The translations under genes and the position numbers were made by a program. Shown here in pieces: positions 36,211 to 44,751 of a DNA stretch of 64,000 nt; the stretch's first letter is position 1; every line of letters starts with the position of its first letter. This DNA comes from Bacteroidales bacterium (GTDB lineage Bacteria > Bacteroidota > Bacteroidia > Bacteroidales > VadinHA17), in contig JALHSP010000043.1 in NCBI GenBank assembly GCA_022865305.1, forward strand, positions 124,001 through 188,000. The letters run 5' to 3'. Under the pieces are notes generated by a model. The model was not told the origin of the DNA. It was given only the letters and a program-made list of their open reading frames with translations, and did not search any database.

Positions 36211-37262
36211 TCCTCCCTCACAATTGTTTCGTGTGCAAGGTTTACATTACCGCTTACAATAACAAGGTCGCCAGGCTCCAGTCCCTCTTTTACCGATATG
36301 CTCGTACTGTTCTCAAATTCTACAGTTACATATTTCCAGATTGCCAGTGAATCCTGCCGAACAAAGATCACATCTTTTCCCTGGCGGATGACAAGAGCTT
36401 CTTTTGGCACAACCAGCTGGTTCGGGACAGGTTTTCGGATCATCACCCTTACATTCATACCATCGATAAGCCTGCTGTTATTGCGGAATTGTGCCTTTAC
36501 CTTCACCATACCTGTCTCATCGACCTGCGGATTTATCTGAGTAATTGTGCCGGTAATCACTGTACTGTCGTTAATAAAAGGTATGATACCCACAGGCATG
36601 CCTTTGTTTATAAAACCGAATTCCGATTCGATAACCGGGAATTCAACATCCATTACTTCATCGAAAATTATGGTGCAGAGGCTTTTATAGTTCTGAGATG
36701 GATTCCACTGCATCGCTTCGAGATTAGCGACAATACCGCTGATAGGGGCATATAACCTTGTATTGTTAAAGTTATATTTAGCAACCTCAAGCGCTGTCAG
36801 AGCATCGTTGAGCCCGCTTCTGATACGAGAAATCTTTATTTTGGCAGGAGAAAGACTTGTAGTGTCGGTTGTATAATAATTACTCAGCAGGTCGTCCTTG
36901 AAGTTAATTTCCGCTTTTTCGAGAGTCTGTTGTGCTGAAGTTAATTTTGATCTGTATTCAAAGTCCTCGATAACCGCCAGCAGGTCACCGGATCTGACCT
37001 TCTGCCCGTTCCGGATATTGAGCTCCTTTATAATACCATTCACCTTAAAGGGAACAACTGCTTTTTGGGAAGAATATGCTTTTCCGTTGCTTATGAGTTC
37101 GTGGTAAAAAGTTGATGGCTCAAGTTTTACTGTTTTAACCAGAACTGCTTCAGGACGAGATGAGCGGCGTGCCATCTCCTCAAGGTTTTCGGCCTTTTTT
37201 GGTTTGCAGGAAAAGATAAATGCTGTTACTAAAAACAGTAATAGAAGGATTCTGGCTTTCAT
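36207..37262 (-). CDS. RND efflux periplasmic adaptor (membrane fusion lipoprotein)
   Basis: This membrane fusion protein links the RND pumps to an outer-membrane channel. From ATG 37262 it has 351 residues and a lipoprotein signal (MKARILLLLFLVTAFIFSC, Cys19); a GTG two codons upstream is the alternative start. A lipoyl-like half (VVPFKVNGIIKELNIRNGQKVRSG; GSGxL variant DLLAVIED) and a helical hairpin (about residues 90-150) follow, then the second lipoyl half (NNTRLYAPISGIVANLEA) and a beta-barrel and membrane-proximal domain (VVPKEALVIRQGKDVIFV). It is the first gene of the operon, with its stop overlapping RND1. The unusual promoter region upstream (37263-37707) has no visible regulator gene. 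Confidence 0.9.
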   Translation of the reverse strand: MKARILLLLFLVTAFIFSCKPKKAENLEEMARRSSRPEAVLVKTVKLEPSTFYHELISNGKAYSSQKAVVPFKVNGIIKELNIRNGQKVRSGDLLAVIEDFEYRSKLTSAQQTLEKAEINFKDDLLSNYYTTDTTSLSPAKIKISRIRSGLNDALTALEVAKYNFNNTRLYAPISGIVANLEAMQWNPSQNYKSLCTIIFDEVMDVEFPVIESEFGFINKGMPVGIIPFINDSTVITGTITQINPQVDETGMVKVKAQFRNNSRLIDGMNVRVMIRKPVPNQLVVPKEALVIRQGKDVIFVRQDSLAIWKYVTVEFENSTSISVKEGLEPGDLVIVSGNVNLAHETIVREE

Positions 37263-37268
37263 TTTCAC

Positions 37269-37707
37269 ATTGACTTATAATGTTATCTGCATTAACGGAT
37301 TATAAATTTATGCAAGATTTTTCAAACAGGGTAACTTTTCTGACTAAATGTTTCGTTAATAATTATTTTGATTATTGCTTTTATTCTCTGTGTTTCTCTA
37401 TGTCTCCTCCGGATTTCCTTCGTGAAAGTTCCTTGTTATTGCACAGTTACACAGAGAAGATACAACTTGTCCCGATTTATCTTGAGAGTTACACAATAAA
37501 CTTACACGATGGATCTAATAAAAAGCAAAGATTTAGCATGCCACTAGTATTCAGTCCGAATGCGAAGGTTTGACAGGCCACAGTCCATGGAATCAAGCTG
37601 ATAAAATTTGAATAAGGGAGGCAATTTATCAGTTCAATTTGAAACTTTCAAAAGGTCAATGGTCATAATTCATTGTCCGTGTTGCCGACTGGCATTATTT
37701 GTTTGAG
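37269..37707. other. Gene-free 440-bp spacer with inverted repeats
   Basis: No credible coding sequence on either strand. A perfect 10-bp inverted repeat, TTCTCTGTGT (37384-37393) with ACACAGAGAA (37449-37458), spans 55 nt; it resembles the CTTTGTG/CACAAAG repeat at 25329-25369. The efflux operon promoter should lie in the first 150 bases, but I see no box that matches well. Confidence 0.45.
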
Positions 37708-38862
37708 TTAAAATTTAAATTTGATAAACATTAACACTGGATTGTCATCCTCTTTAATAATCTGTCCAATCATGTTAAATGTTGATTGTTCGGGACTTTT
37801 AAATTTATCTCGATGTTTTAAAATTTGAATTGGTTCAAGTGGAATTACGAAGTTATCATCAATGGATGAAATTGGAGTTCCGAAAATCCCATTGTCTATA
37901 TTATTGTTACAGTGCTTAAAGTCAATTTGATGTGAATTAATTTTTGATATTGCTTTAAAAGATTGATTGTTCGATTTGAGATATTTTAAGAAGATATAAT
38001 TTTTACTTTCGAAAAAAGAAAGCACATAAGAAGGAGAATTTGATTGTAAAATAGGAGCCATTTCGGGTGGTATCTTGTCGGGATATTTCATAAAAAGCTT
38101 CTGAAGTGTTATGTCCCCCGTAAAGTCGAAAATATATCTTGGAAGAATTTGATTGTTAGAAAACATCCAAACTGTATCAAAAGAGGGAGCAAAGAAATGA
38201 TATTCATTATCAATATTAATTAGGTTTTCACCTTCAAATGTGGAGCTATATTGTTTAGGATCAATAGGTTTATAAGTTCTTAATAGGTTTCCTTCAAAGT
38301 CATATTGAGTAATAAGACCCGGAAATTCAGTTCCATGGTATAAATTGATTTTGTTCGACTCGACAAAGAAATTTTCACCAGGGATAAATGCATTAAAAAG
38401 TTTTCTTTTGAAATTCCCTTTATAATCAAATTCAGCAATTTTCAATTTGTCCCAAATTAAATATGAATCGTTTATCTTAATAACGTCTCTTGGATTATCA
38501 ATCTCTTCAGGGCCAGGACCAATTTGTCCAAAAGTTCCAAGGAATTTCCCAGTAATATCGAATACTAGTATTTCTTTCATATTCCAGAAGAGTTGATTAA
38601 TTATAAAGATGGAATCGCCAAAGAACTTTATCTTGGAAATCTTGTTTATGTAACATTTTGAATTAGTCTCCAGAGGTATATAGCTGATCGAGGAACAGAA
38701 ATCTGATAAGTTTATGAGTTCTTTAGGTTTACTTTCAAATCGAATTGACTTAATATCCTTATGGTTATATGAATCCCTATTACAAGCAATAATTGTAATT
38801 ACTAGAGCCAATCCTAGTAAGTAGATGATTATTATATAAATAAGAAAAAATCGCCTCATCAT
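37708..38862 (-). CDS. 6-bladed beta-propeller lipoprotein
   Basis: This protein of 384 residues from ATG 38862 (or 38859, MRRFFLIY) belongs to the Bacteroidota 6-bladed beta-propeller group (BF3164-like/NHL-like). It has a lipoprotein signal ending VITIIAC and propeller strands such as EILVFDITGKFLGTFGQIG and KIAEFDYKGNFKRKLF. The N-terminal block LINLSDFCSSISYIPLETN is diagnostic. Such proteins often occur in arrays near quorum, efflux or colonisation loci, but their ligands are unknown. Base composition is distinct: sampled lines have about 27% G+C against about 40% in the neighbouring efflux genes. The gene is isolated by repeat-rich spacers, suggesting acquisition from outside. Confidence 0.8.
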   Translation of the reverse strand: MMRRFFLIYIIIIYLLGLALVITIIACNRDSYNHKDIKSIRFESKPKELINLSDFCSSISYIPLETNSKCYINKISKIKFFGDSIFIINQLFWNMKEILVFDITGKFLGTFGQIGPGPEEIDNPRDVIKINDSYLIWDKLKIAEFDYKGNFKRKLFNAFIPGENFFVESNKINLYHGTEFPGLITQYDFEGNLLRTYKPIDPKQYSSTFEGENLINIDNEYHFFAPSFDTVWMFSNNQILPRYIFDFTGDITLQKLFMKYPDKIPPEMAPILQSNSPSYVLSFFESKNYIFLKYLKSNNQSFKAISKINSHQIDFKHCNNNIDNGIFGTPISSIDDNFVIPLEPIQILKHRDKFKSPEQSTFNMIGQIIKEDDNPVLMFIKFKF

Positions 38863-38987
38863 AATAACTAATTTAATTTGAGGAATTAGGTATAGAAACA
38901 TTAAGCCAAAGGTGGGTAATCATTTATTTCAACAATATTGATAATTGCTCATTTGTGATCGATATGGTAATTTAACTGGAAAAATCG

Positions 38988-39062
38988 GTCATATAGACCA
39001 CCCTTCACCGTTTTTGAGAGACCATGCTTAACCGGATGTAAAAGACCACCCCTAAGTTAACA
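38988..39062. mobile_element. Possible terminal remnant of an IS21-like element
   Basis: Three AGACCA copies spaced exactly 24 bp (38995, 39019, 39043) end in CCCCTAAGTTAACA at 39062. Multiple terminal repeats and an end reading TG...CA (here TGTTAACTTAGGGG on the minus strand) are typical of IS21-family ends. No istA or istB sequence is present. Family assignment is by pattern only. Confidence 0.35.
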
Positions 39063-39774
39063 TCCTTTTTTGCTTCATTTTTATCATAATTTGCAGGGTG
39101 ATTTTACAAAGTTATTTTTTTAGTCTGTTTCTCCAAGTGATAAGAGTGACTGTTATGTCCTTGTATGAATTTCATATAGTTAAGATACAAAACTCAGGGT
39201 TCTTTGAGAAAATAACAAGCTCTTAGTTATCAACAAATAAGCGAGGTTATTAGACAGTCTGACGGTCCGGCAATAAAGGGAGGTTGTGTTACCCGACGCA
39301 AGCACCGGGCAGATCCAGGTACTTTAGCCGCGAAACTGTCACGGTGCCAGGAGGGTATGGCACGCGTTTTTGCAGTCCGGGTACAAAGCTGGTTGAACAT
39401 TACGAGTGTCGCGGTACAAATTTGAAAGCGAGGCATATATTTATCCCTGGGTACAAATTTCATACGTTGCAGTGGCGCGGTCCGGGTTTATCACTGGTTA
39501 CAAATCTGTCTTGGATGGAAAAGTCAGCTGCCTTGACCATACTTGACCGGATCATATTGACCACTAAAAGCCGGAGTTAAATGCTTGTTGTTAAGTTATG
39601 TATGTTAGTTATAATATAGCCGGCCAAATGTGGTCAAGGCATCAGGTTTTTGCATATAGTCCGACAATACGAGTTTCAGGATACGGGGGCACTATCACTT
39701 CCCACTCCAAAGTAGGCATGGGGTGGGAAAGTCGAAAGTTTATAAAGTTTATAAAGTCTTTTCCGTAAATTATG

Positions 39775-39846
39775 GACTTGCACGACTTGCACAACTCACA
39801 CTACTTGCATAACTTGCATGACTTGCATGTCTTGCAAGACTGCAAG
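39775..39846. repeat. Tandem 9-bp repeat array (rACTTGCAy)
   Basis: Seven or eight consecutive 9-bp units of the type GACTTGCAC, TACTTGCAT, AACTTGCAT, GACTTGCAT and GTCTTGCAA decay towards the 3' side, directly before the start of the next gene (about 50 bases away). A 10-bp repeat AAGTTTATAA x2 lies just upstream (39737-39756). Confidence 0.75.
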
Positions 39847-39895
39847 ACCTGTAAGCTTTTAACATCACAATAAAAAAAATGAAAAACTAATTCTT

Positions 39896-40963
39896 ATGAA
39901 AAAATTTATACTACTCGCTGCAATTTTATTAAGTTTGATAGCATGTAATCAGAAAAACATAAAGAACCCTGATTTTGCCGAAATTACAAATGCTCAGTTT
40001 ATCGACTCAACTGATATGACAAATAATTTCTACGATAATTCCGAGACCTACTCACTCATTGTTAAGGAATTAACAGTTGAGGGTGAAATTGCAAATCCAG
40101 GAAAGGTTGACTTCACACAGTTATCAAAACACTCCGTTATAGTAAAGGAGACTTTACTTGACAGTGTAGGAGGTGACCGTTTTACAGGGGCTTTCAGATA
40201 TGACGGATATTCTCTTTTTGATATCCTGGAGAAGAGGATTATCAGGAAAACAAATGCGGAAGAGTTCAGTCCGATTATAGATCTCTATATTGAGATTGAA
40301 AATGATAAAGGTGATAAAGTAGTTTTCAGCTGGGGTGAGATATATTATCCGAACAACCTGCATAAAATTATCATTGCCACTGGTGTGTCGCGGATAGTAC
40401 CTTCCAGAACAAAGGACTTATGGGTACTTCCGGGGGAAAGTAAGATTATTGCCGCAGGTGACCTGATAACAGAAAGGAATATTTCAAGTCCTGTCAGGAT
40501 TACAGTAAAATCGTTTCCAAAATCATTTAATGTCGTAAAGGGTATGTCACCGATGTACTCGTCAAAAATTATACTTTTTGAAAACCAGAAACCTGTCGGT
40601 GAAATATCTTCTGTTTCCAAAATAATTAAAACAGAGACATTTAAAACGATTTTCTATGGCAGGGGAAAAGGGATTCACAGTACATCACCCTTTACCGGAA
40701 TATTACTGAATGAGATTCTTCAGGCATATTTTCCTGTCAGCAGGAGCAGTCTTAAATCAGGCATAATGTGCATTGTCGGGCAGGATGGTTACAGGAGTGC
40801 AATTTCATATTCTGAACTTTTTAACCGGAACGATCAGCAGGAATTTCTTCTGGTTGAAACAGCCCCTGGCGAGGATGGCGGATTGTTCCGTATATTTGCT
40901 GCCAGCGATTTCTTTTCCGACCGGGCAGTTAAATCGGTAATTGAGATACATCTGGGTTTTTAG
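39896..40963 (+). CDS. Lipoprotein with tandem sulfite-oxidase-like (molybdopterin-fold) domains, cofactor Cys absent
   Basis: This 355-residue lipoprotein (MKKFILLAAILLSLIAC, Cys17) appears to contain two copies of the oxidoreductase molybdopterin-binding fold (PF00174-like). The first is at about residues 60-200 (LTVEGEIANPGKVDFTQLS; FTGAFRYDGYSLFDILEKR), and the second at about 205-355 (FTGILLNEILQAYFPVS; GQDGYRSAISYSELF). True sulfite-oxidase-type enzymes ligate molybdenum through a Cys shortly before the tGvpL block; here these positions read LLDSVGGDRFTG and FYGRGKGIHSTSPFTG, without Cys. It is thus more likely a binding protein using that fold. It lies 39 bp before a GntP permease and may assist uptake. 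The assignment is by motif memory. Confidence 0.5.
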   Translation: MKKFILLAAILLSLIACNQKNIKNPDFAEITNAQFIDSTDMTNNFYDNSETYSLIVKELTVEGEIANPGKVDFTQLSKHSVIVKETLLDSVGGDRFTGAFRYDGYSLFDILEKRIIRKTNAEEFSPIIDLYIEIENDKGDKVVFSWGEIYYPNNLHKIIIATGVSRIVPSRTKDLWVLPGESKIIAAGDLITERNISSPVRITVKSFPKSFNVVKGMSPMYSSKIILFENQKPVGEISSVSKIIKTETFKTIFYGRGKGIHSTSPFTGILLNEILQAYFPVSRSSLKSGIMCIVGQDGYRSAISYSELFNRNDQQEFLLVETAPGEDGGLFRIFAASDFFSDRAVKSVIEIHLGF

Positions 40964-41002
40964 CTATTTTAATATTATCTTTCAAAGCTAATTGCTGTTT
41001 TA

Positions 41003-42334
41003 ATGAGTCTTGTCTTAGTTTCTGTTCTGGTAGTAATAAGTATAATTGCAATTATTATCCTGACATCCAGTCTCAAACTGAAAGCTTTCATAGCATTGTT
41101 TATCGTTTCAGTTTTTCTGGCCTTTACAACTTTACCACCTGATACGGTTATAAACACAATAAAAGAAGGCTTTGGCAATACCATGGCTTCTATCGGATTT
41201 CTGATAATTTTCGGGGCAATTATTGGTATTACACTGGATAAGACAGGAGCTACATTGAGTATTGCCAATTATATTCTGTCCAGGACCGGACAAAACAGAA
41301 GTGCGCAGGCACTCGGGATAACCGGATTTATTACAGGATTACCAATTTTTTGCGATTCAGGATATATCATTTTAAGCGGACTGGCAAAATCGTTCAGTTC
41401 AAAATCGAAAATAGCAATGCCTTTTATGGCTACAGTCCTTGCCACTTCTCTTTATTCGGTGCATTGTCTCATACCGCCTCATCCCGGTGCTCTGGCAGCA
41501 GCCGGGATATTTGATGTCAATGTTGGCAACCTTATTATTATAGGCATCCTTTTTGCAGTTCCCGGTGCACTGGCTGCATGGTTTTGGAGCAAACTTATGA
41601 TAAAGAACAAAAACTATTCACCGGCAAAGCAGATTGAGACTGAGCTTCAAAAAACAAACAGCGAACTTCCATCAGCCTTCATGTCATTCCTGCCAATTAT
41701 TGTTCCTCTCCTTCTGATAACCTTCAGATCATTAATCAGTCTTGTCGACAAAGAAGGTCTTAGCCTGCTTTATAAGATCTTCAGGTTCCCTGGTGAACCG
41801 GTTTTCGCTCTTGCGATCGGAGTGATACTTTCACTTTTGTTATTGAAAGAAAAGACAATATCCTCGATGAATGATGTTTTTTCCGATGCAATTGAAAAGG
41901 CTGGTCCCATATTAATTGTCACCGCAGCAGGAGGAATGTTCGGAATGGTTATAAAAGAAACAGGGATAGGGGAGGCACTGGGAAAAGTTCTGGCAGGTAC
42001 CAGCATAGGCCTTCTGGTTCCATTCCTCATTGCTGCACTGATGAAGACTGCACAGGGTTCATCAACAGTTGCTATAATTACAACAGCATCCTTTGTAGCA
42101 CCGATGCTGCAGATGCTTGGTCTGGATTCGGAAGCCGGCCGCCTGTTTGCAATGCTTTCAATGGGCGCAGGCTCTATGATTGTTTCTCATGCCAATGACT
42201 CCTATTTCTGGGTAATCTCAAATTTTGCAGAACTGGATGTTAATACAACATTAAGAGTTTATTCATCATCAACTTTTGTCATGGGTGTTGTCGTGTTTGT
42301 TTGTGTTTGGGTATCTTCAATCTTTATATTATAA
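41003..42334 (+). CDS. GntP-family gluconate/aldonate:H+ symporter
   Basis: This membrane protein of 443 residues with about 12 to 14 helices has the GntP signatures GFGNTMASIGFLIIFGAIIG, FCDSGYIIL, LIPPHPGALAAAGI, MKTAQGSSTVAIITTASF and GAGSMIVSHANDSYFW. The family imports gluconate, idonate, glycerate or other sugar acids with protons. It is followed by a glycerate 2-kinase gene 53 bp later, so glycerate or a compound that yields glycerate is a likely substrate. A second, different GntP protein lies at 47885. Confidence 0.92.
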   Translation: MSLVLVSVLVVISIIAIIILTSSLKLKAFIALFIVSVFLAFTTLPPDTVINTIKEGFGNTMASIGFLIIFGAIIGITLDKTGATLSIANYILSRTGQNRSAQALGITGFITGLPIFCDSGYIILSGLAKSFSSKSKIAMPFMATVLATSLYSVHCLIPPHPGALAAAGIFDVNVGNLIIIGILFAVPGALAAWFWSKLMIKNKNYSPAKQIETELQKTNSELPSAFMSFLPIIVPLLLITFRSLISLVDKEGLSLLYKIFRFPGEPVFALAIGVILSLLLLKEKTISSMNDVFSDAIEKAGPILIVTAAGGMFGMVIKETGIGEALGKVLAGTSIGLLVPFLIAALMKTAQGSSTVAIITTASFVAPMLQMLGLDSEAGRLFAMLSMGAGSMIVSHANDSYFWVISNFAELDVNTTLRVYSSSTFVMGVVVFVCVWVSSIFIL

Positions 42335-42387
42335 GTTTTAATTTTAGAGTTGTTGTACTGATCAATTAAAAAGCCGGGATAATTTCC

Positions 42388-43704
42388 ATGAATTACCGTG
42401 AAGTTGCACAACAGATTTTTATTGCCGGAGTTAAGGATGTCCTTCCGGGCAAGCTGATAAGCAACATGATGTCATTAAAAGGTCAGGTACTTTACATCGG
42501 GAACCAGAGTTTTGACCTGGAGAAGATTAATAACATATATATTATTGGTGCGGGGAAAGCCAGCGCAGCAATGGGGCATTATGTTGAAAATATTCTTGGC
42601 AGCAGGATTAAAAAAGGCCATATTATAGTTAAATATGGCTATTTCTGTAAGCTAAAATATATCAAAGTCACCGAAGCAGGTCATCCGGTACCTGATTCCA
42701 ACAGCTTCCATGCTACAGAAGAAATTGTTCAGCTGGCAAATAAAGCAGGGGAGAACGACCTGGTAATATGTCTGTGGTCGGGAGGAGGGTCATCTCTGCT
42801 GGCAGACATTCCTGAGACATCCGTTCCGGATGAAATAATCATATTAAATAATCTTCTTGTCAGGAGCGGAGCAGATATCAGGGAGATGAATTCTGTCAGA
42901 AAGCATCTGTCGAAAGTCAAGGGTGGACAACTCTCCAGGAATATCTGGCCAGCGAATACTGTCAATCTGATTTTATCGGATGTCCTTGGTGACCCTGTTG
43001 ATATTATTGCATCGGGGCCAACGGTTCCTGATAATTCAACATTTGCTGAAGCTCTTAAAGTTCTGGAAGATCATCAGATAATTAACCAGGTACCTTCAGG
43101 AATTCTGAATATCCTGTACGAAGGTGTTCAGGGCATCCTGCCTGAAACACCAAAATCCGGTGATACAATATTCAATAAAACAGTTACGTTCCTTGCCGGC
43201 AATAATAAAGCATCTCTAAATGCATCAAAAAGTAAAGCGGAAAATCTAGGATTCAATACATTTATTATAAGCGATGAGCTGAAAGGTGATATTTTAAATG
43301 CCTCTTCATATATTATTGATACGGTGATCTATTATAAGAATAACAATTCAATACAAAAACCGGTCTGTCTTTTATTCGGAGGGGAAACGACAGTCAGGGT
43401 ACAGGGTGATGGTATGGGTGGAAGGAATCAGCATCTAGCTCTGACTGCAGCTTTACGGCTTCAGGATATTTCCGGTATCACTTTCCTTTCAGGCGGTACT
43501 GACGGGAATGATGGTAACACGGAAATGGCAGGTGCTGTGGTTGATTCAGAAACTGTGCATGATGCACTGGCTATTAATGCCGACCCTGAAAAATACTTAA
43601 ACGAATTTGATTCATACCACTTTTTCAAAAATACTGACGGACATATATTTACCGGCCCCACAATGACAAATGTTATGGACATTGTTGTTGTATTAATAGA
43701 GTAA
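42388..43704 (+). CDS. Glycerate 2-kinase (MOFRL/DUF4147 family)
   Basis: This 438-residue kinase should convert D-glycerate with ATP to 2-phosphoglycerate. The N-terminal DUF4147 domain (about 1-240) contains VIGAGKASAAMGHYVE-like IIGAGKASAAMGHYVE, KGHIIVKYGY and ICLWSGGGSSLLADIP. The MOFRL domain (about 320-435) contains FGGETTVRVQGDGMGGRNQHLAL and SGGTDGNDGNTEMAGAVVD. Length matches the class (about 420-450). Older annotations call such proteins hydroxypyruvate reductase (TtuD), which is misleading. It is the second gene after the GntP permease, giving a likely glycerate uptake and phosphorylation module. Confidence 0.92.
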   Translation: MNYREVAQQIFIAGVKDVLPGKLISNMMSLKGQVLYIGNQSFDLEKINNIYIIGAGKASAAMGHYVENILGSRIKKGHIIVKYGYFCKLKYIKVTEAGHPVPDSNSFHATEEIVQLANKAGENDLVICLWSGGGSSLLADIPETSVPDEIIILNNLLVRSGADIREMNSVRKHLSKVKGGQLSRNIWPANTVNLILSDVLGDPVDIIASGPTVPDNSTFAEALKVLEDHQIINQVPSGILNILYEGVQGILPETPKSGDTIFNKTVTFLAGNNKASLNASKSKAENLGFNTFIISDELKGDILNASSYIIDTVIYYKNNNSIQKPVCLLFGGETTVRVQGDGMGGRNQHLALTAALRLQDISGITFLSGGTDGNDGNTEMAGAVVDSETVHDALAINADPEKYLNEFDSYHFFKNTDGHIFTGPTMTNVMDIVVVLIE

Positions 43705-43710
43705 GCTGGT

Positions 43711-44745
43711 TTAATGCCGGGGAATTTCTGTTCTGTAAATACGGGTTATCTCCTCTATTGACTGATGTATCGGGATAAAAGTAACACCGGTAGTTTCCTT
43801 TATTTTACTATTATTATAAAATACTCTTGAAAAGGCAGCATTGATGATGTCGGGTGTTATCAGGCCGCTTTTACCCCTTATCTGTGAGATAATTTTCACA
43901 ATACCAGTAGCTGGTTTGGAAAGTATTTCCGGAATAAAGATGAATGGTTTCCTGACATTCATGCGTTCAGCAATCATCGAAAAAAAATCCACATATGGAA
44001 TATTTTCTGAAGAAATAATAAAACGTTCACCCTTAACCGGACCGTTCATCAGGATTATCATGGATTTTACCACATCTCTTACATCGACATATCCGGTTAC
44101 TCCATTAGTATAAAAGAGCATACCATCCGAAATCTTTGAGAAGAACAGAGAACTTCCGCTATTCCAGTATCCTGGTCCGAGAATAACCGATGGATTAACA
44201 ATAACTGCATTCAGTCCTTTGCTGATGCCATTCCATACTTCAGATTCTGAAAGGTATTTGCTAACTGAATAAGCATTATGATAGTCGGATTCGATCCATT
44301 GATGGGATTCATCTGTTATCTCATCTTTATGCGATGCTCCGATTGTGGCAACGGAACTTACATGGCACAATTTATTAACCCCGGTTTCAAGGCATGTTTT
44401 AACAATGTTTACAGTTACATCTGTATTGTTTTTTATCAACTGGTCTTTTCCGGAGGCTTCATATGATACCGTTGCAGCGCAATGATATACATGTTCCGAT
44501 CCGCTGATTATCCTTTTCAGGTTGCCGGCATCTGATAAATCCAATTCAATCCATTCAATTTTATTAAAAAGTTCGTCCGGATTATCACACCAGTATGAGA
44601 AAATCTTTCTTACGAGATCAAGTTTTTTTAATTGCCTGTAATTAGCTTTGATACTTTCTCCTTTCTCAGCCAGTGAGTAAAGCAGATGGCTGCCCAGGAG
44701 GCCTGTTCCTCCTGTAACAAATACTTTTCTTTTTTTCTGCTGCAT
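43711..44745 (-). CDS. Extended SDR (dihydroflavonol reductase-like NAD-dependent epimerase/dehydratase)
   Basis: This 344-residue extended short-chain dehydrogenase has the glycine motif VTGGTGLLGSHLLYSL at the N-terminus and the catalytic YSVSKYLSE (Tyr-x3-Lys). HVSSVATIGAS supplies the catalytic Ser. The sequence resembles dihydroflavonol-4-reductase-like proteins that act on sugar nucleotides, steroids or lipid-linked aldehydes. The gene starts 6 bp after the stop of the classical SDR that lies upstream in the same operon. The two SDR genes run opposite to the flanking sugar-acid genes and may serve a different pathway. No substrate is proposed. Confidence 0.85.
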   Translation of the reverse strand: MQQKKRKVFVTGGTGLLGSHLLYSLAEKGESIKANYRQLKKLDLVRKIFSYWCDNPDELFNKIEWIELDLSDAGNLKRIISGSEHVYHCAATVSYEASGKDQLIKNNTDVTVNIVKTCLETGVNKLCHVSSVATIGASHKDEITDESHQWIESDYHNAYSVSKYLSESEVWNGISKGLNAVIVNPSVILGPGYWNSGSSLFFSKISDGMLFYTNGVTGYVDVRDVVKSMIILMNGPVKGERFIISSENIPYVDFFSMIAERMNVRKPFIFIPEILSKPATGIVKIISQIRGKSGLITPDIINAAFSRVFYNNSKIKETTGVTFIPIHQSIEEITRIYRTEIPRH

Positions 44746-44751
44746 AACTGA

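Larger units (their letters stand above)
38902..39895. other. Gene-poor 1-kb region with periodic repeats and possible IS remnants
   Basis: Open frames here (for instance 39284-39580) overlap on both strands and look non-coding. The stretch 39230-39580 is richer in G+C than its flanks and contains four copies of GGNTACAAA (about 39378, 39412, 39450 and 39496). At 38995, 39019 and 39043 AGACCA recurs at exact 24-bp spacing. Further GACCA copies (39535 and 39559, also 24 bp apart) and an inverted repeat TGCCTTGACCA/TGGTCAAGGCA (39529-39539, 39631-39641) follow. I see decayed mobile DNA rather than genes. Confidence 0.5.

Noticed and set aside
39230..39580. Overlapping open frames on both strands in the gene desert
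   Set aside because: No signal, domain or family block, unusual amino-acid make-up (Cys, Arg and Thr rich), and dispersed repeats inside; treated as non-coding.
39775..39846. CRISPR-like array
   Set aside because: Units are 9 bp and contiguous without spacers, and no cas gene is present.
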